DNA of 64,000 bases. Origin: JAQBDA01 sp963709875 (GTDB taxonomy: Bacteria; Chloroflexota; Anaerolineae; Anaerolineales; UBA4823). The stretch covers positions 248,001 to 312,000 of the forward strand of contig CAVPYB010000009.1 of NCBI GenBank assembly GCA_963709875.1. The letters are read 5' to 3'. Position 1 is the stretch's first letter. Every line of letters begins with the position of its first letter. The notes under the pieces were generated by a model. The model ran no database searches. It saw only the letters and a program-made list of their open reading frames with translations, and was not told where the DNA came from. The position numbers were made by a program, and so were the translations under genes. Shown piece after piece: positions 61,324-64,000 of the stretch.

Positions 61324-64000
61324 ATGAGTGATTGGATCAAGGAAATAGAGTCCCCGTCCGAGAGAAAATGGGAGGAGTTCTACCGCAACCGGTTCCAGCA
61401 CGACCGGCGGGTGCGCACTACCCACGGTGTGAACTGCACCGGCAGCTGCTCCTGGGAGGTGTTCGTCAAAGACGGCATCGTCACCTGGGAGCTGCAAGCC
61501 ACCGACTACCCTCAACTGGAAGATGGTCTGCCGCCATACGAGCCGCGCGGGCTGCCAGCGCGGGATCAGCTTTTCCTGGTACCTGTACAGCCCGATCCGG
61601 GTGAAATACCCCTACGGACGGGGTGCGCTGATCGACCTGTGGCGCCAGCACCGGGCAGCTTACGATGACCCGGTCGAAGCCTGGGAAAAACTCGTCTCCG
61701 ACAACGGCAGCCGCCGCAAGTACCAGCAGGCGCGCGGTAAGGGCGGCTTCCGGCGCATCACCTGGGATGAATCTTTAGAGATCATCGCCGCATCCCTGAT
61801 ATATACCGTGAAGAAGCACGGTCCCGACCGGGTGATCGGTTTCTCACCCATCCCCGCCATGTCGCAGGTCAGCTATGCCTCCGGCAGCCGATTTCTGAGC
61901 CTGTACGGCGGCGTGGTAATGAGCTTTTACGACTGGTACTGCGATCTACCGCCTGCCAGCCCGGAGATCTGGGGTGAACAGACCGACGTGCACGAATCTG
62001 CCGACTGGTTCAACTCGCGCTTCATCGCCGTGATGGGCGCCAACCTGAACATGACCCGTACCCCGGACACGCACTTCGTCTCCGAAGTGCGCCACGCGGG
62101 CGCCAAACTGGTCGTGTTTTCCCCCGACTTTTCGCAGGTCTCGAAATACGCTGATTACTGGATCCCGGTTAACCCAGGTCAGGATACCGCTTTCTGGATG
62201 GCTGTCAACCACGTCATCCTGAACGAATTCTACGCCCAGCGCCAGGTCCCATATTTCACGGACTACCTGAAACGATTCACCGATATGCCCTTCCTGGTGC
62301 GGCTGAAAGGCAGCCGACCAGACCGCTATCTGCGGGCCGGGGACACCGCCGGTTACGGCGAGATCGAAAATGGGGATTGGAAGCTGCTAGTCTGGGATAA
62401 GAAGAGCGGGCAGGCGAGTATGCCACCCGGGACAATTGGCTTCCGCTGGGGGCAAGAAGACAAGGGCAAATGGAACCTGGAGCTGAAAGATGCTGCCAGC
62501 GGCGAGGAGATCGATCCCGAGCTGAGCTTCGCCGCCGAATACGACCAGCTGGTCGAGCTCGAGTTCGACGATTTCGTCAGCGGTGAGGCGCTGAAACGCT
62601 CCGTGCCGGCGCGCTATGTCGAGACCGAAGAGGGGCGGGTGCTGGTGACAACCGTCTTCGACCTGGTGATGGCACAGTACGGCGTCGACCGCGACTTGCC
62701 TGGAGATTATGCAAAAGAATACGACGACGACCTGCCCTATACCCCCGCCTGGCAGGAGAAATTCACCGGTATCCACCGCGACACGTTGGTGCGCTTTGCC
62801 CGAGAATGGGCGGTCAACGCCGAGAAGACCGGCGGCAAGAACATGATCATCATCGGCGCTGGAGCGAACCACTGGTACCACAACAACCTACTTTACCGGG
62901 CAGGGATTGTGGCGCTGATGCTGACCGGCAGCGTAGGGGTCAACGGCGGCGGTCTGGCACATTATGTGGGGCAGGAGAAGCTGGTCAATATCGCTTCCTG
63001 GAGCTCGATCGCTTTCGGTCTGGACTGGGGCATGGCACCCCGCCACCAGAACACGCCCTCTTTCCACTACGTCCATTCCGACCAATGGCGTTACGAACGC
63101 GGCTATTCAGCCTACGATAAGCTGCCCGAGGACGAGGCAGAGGCCGATAGCCTGATCGGCAGCCGCAGCGACCACACGCTCGACTTCCAAGTGCGCGCAG
63201 TCCGGCGCGGCTGGCTGCCCTTCTTCCCGCAGTTCAACAAAAGCTCGCTGGTAGTTGTGCAGGAAGCCATGAGTGCCGGTGCACAGAGCGACGCCGAGAT
63301 CATCCAGCACGTTGTCGATCAACTGCGGGAAAACCAGCTCTATTTTTCGGTCGAAGCGCCGGACATGGACGAGAACTGGCCGCGGGTGTGGTTCATCTGG
63401 CGCGGCAATGCCATCGGCACCAGCGCCAAAGGGCACGAATTCTTCCTGAAGCACTACCTGGGCACTCACAATAACGCCATCGCTGCCGAACAGGCCGAGG
63501 GTATCGTGCACGAAGCGGCTTTCCGCCCACAGGCGCCAGAGGGCAAGCTGGACCTGGTGGTTGATCTGAATTTCCGCATGGACACCTCCGCACTGTACTC
63601 GGACATCGTGCTGCCGGCAGCCACCTGGTACGAAAAGGATGACCTCAATACCACCGACTTGCACTCGTATATCAACCCGATGCAGGCAGCAGTACCGCCC
63701 GCCTGGGAATCGAAATCAGACTGGGAGATCTACAAAGCGGTTGCCAAGAAATTCAGTGAGCTGGCAAAGACCCATCTCCCCGACCCGATCAAGGACATCG
63801 TTATGCTGCCCCTGCAGCACGACACACCCGATGAGCTCGCCCAACCCGAGGTCGTAGACTGGAAGACTGGCGGCGCTGAGGCAATACCTGGGAAGACCAT
63901 GCCGAAATTCCGGGTGGTCGAGCGTGATTACGCCAACCTGTATGAGCAAATGGTAAGCCTGGGGCGCGGTGTGGAGAAGAACGGCGTCAGCGCGCACGGG
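61324..64000 (+). CDS. narG: nitrate reductase/nitrite oxidoreductase alpha subunit, partial, one frameshift
   Basis: The catalytic molybdenum subunit, cut by the window end after about 890 of roughly 1200 residues. THGVNCTGSCSWEVFVKDGI (about 32-51) supplies the His and Cys ligands of the FS0 4Fe-4S cluster, and YDWYCDLPPASPEIWGEQTDV, with the Asp that binds Mo, is NarG-like. No twin-arginine signal is present, so it faces the cytoplasm. The frame breaks at GGG 61549-61551: removing one G restores GCQRGISFSWYLYSPIRVKYP. ATG 61324 has GGAGG upstream. It could act as nitrate reductase or nitrite oxidoreductase; the beta and gamma subunits lie outside the window. Confidence 0.93.

Overview
The window reads as about 64 kb of a Chloroflexota (Anaerolineae-like) chromosome. 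This is inferred from the gene set and protein style: a DnaK tail rich in Gly/Ser ending in an EGEVVEGEF-type segment, many GAF-type NarL/NarX sensor kinases, a sortase beside a tiny tail-anchored protein, an aldehyde ferredoxin oxidoreductase, and strong TTGACA-N17-TATAAT promoters. Stop codons are ordinary: TGA ends dnaA and many other genes.

Layout. 0-8 kb (minus strand): a small hypothetical protein, a TfoX C-terminal protein, tsaD, an M24 peptidase, selA (selenocysteine synthase), a membrane protein, a dynamin-like GTPase and an EamA transporter. 7.7-12 kb: an S1-domain protein, a structured intergenic region, the heptose genes gmhB/gmhA and an undecaprenyl-phosphate sugar transferase. 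12-16 kb: dnaK diverging from dnaA across a long AT-rich gap. 16-28 kb: AI-2E exporter, sortase, aspartase/fumarase, hutI, HD hydrolase, response regulator, inositol phosphatase, surE, a phospholipase D protein and an EEP nuclease. 28-35 kb: a GAF sensor kinase/NarL regulator pair, a 1514-bp insertion sequence placed exactly behind the regulator's stop codon, a single receiver protein and a CPBP protease. 35-45 kb: a redox/copper island (cupredoxin, DUF3105, kinase/regulator pair, thioredoxin-like protein, rhodanese, His-rich secreted protein, CopB-type ATPase, methyltransferase, cytochrome c, DUF3179). 45-52 kb: a 2-hydroxyacid dehydrogenase, DUF1638, ROK kinase, aldehyde ferredoxin oxidoreductase, GPP34 protein and serC. 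52-64 kb: a NarX/NarL-type pair followed by a respiratory operon (Fe-S flavoprotein, split cytochrome b, Rieske protein, two cytochromes c, a degenerate receiver and narG, cut by the window end).

Main discovery candidate. The thioredoxin-like lipoprotein at 39219-39602 has two in-frame TGA codons exactly where the CxxC active-site cysteines belong, giving a U-A-P-U motif. They are followed by a bacterial SECIS-like hairpin with a G-starting loop at the right distance. A second, damaged gene at 44203-44771 (DUF3179) has TGA at the first Cys of its CPxC-type motif, followed by a hairpin with a GGUCU loop like that of E. coli fdhF. Together with selA these point to selenocysteine use, with a possible diselenide redox protein in an envelope redox/copper cluster.

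Caution. At least nine genes, including dnaK and narG, carry single-base indels, mostly one extra base in or near a short repeated-base run. This looks like sequence error rather than gene decay, so the frameshifted genes are described as probably intact in the organism.
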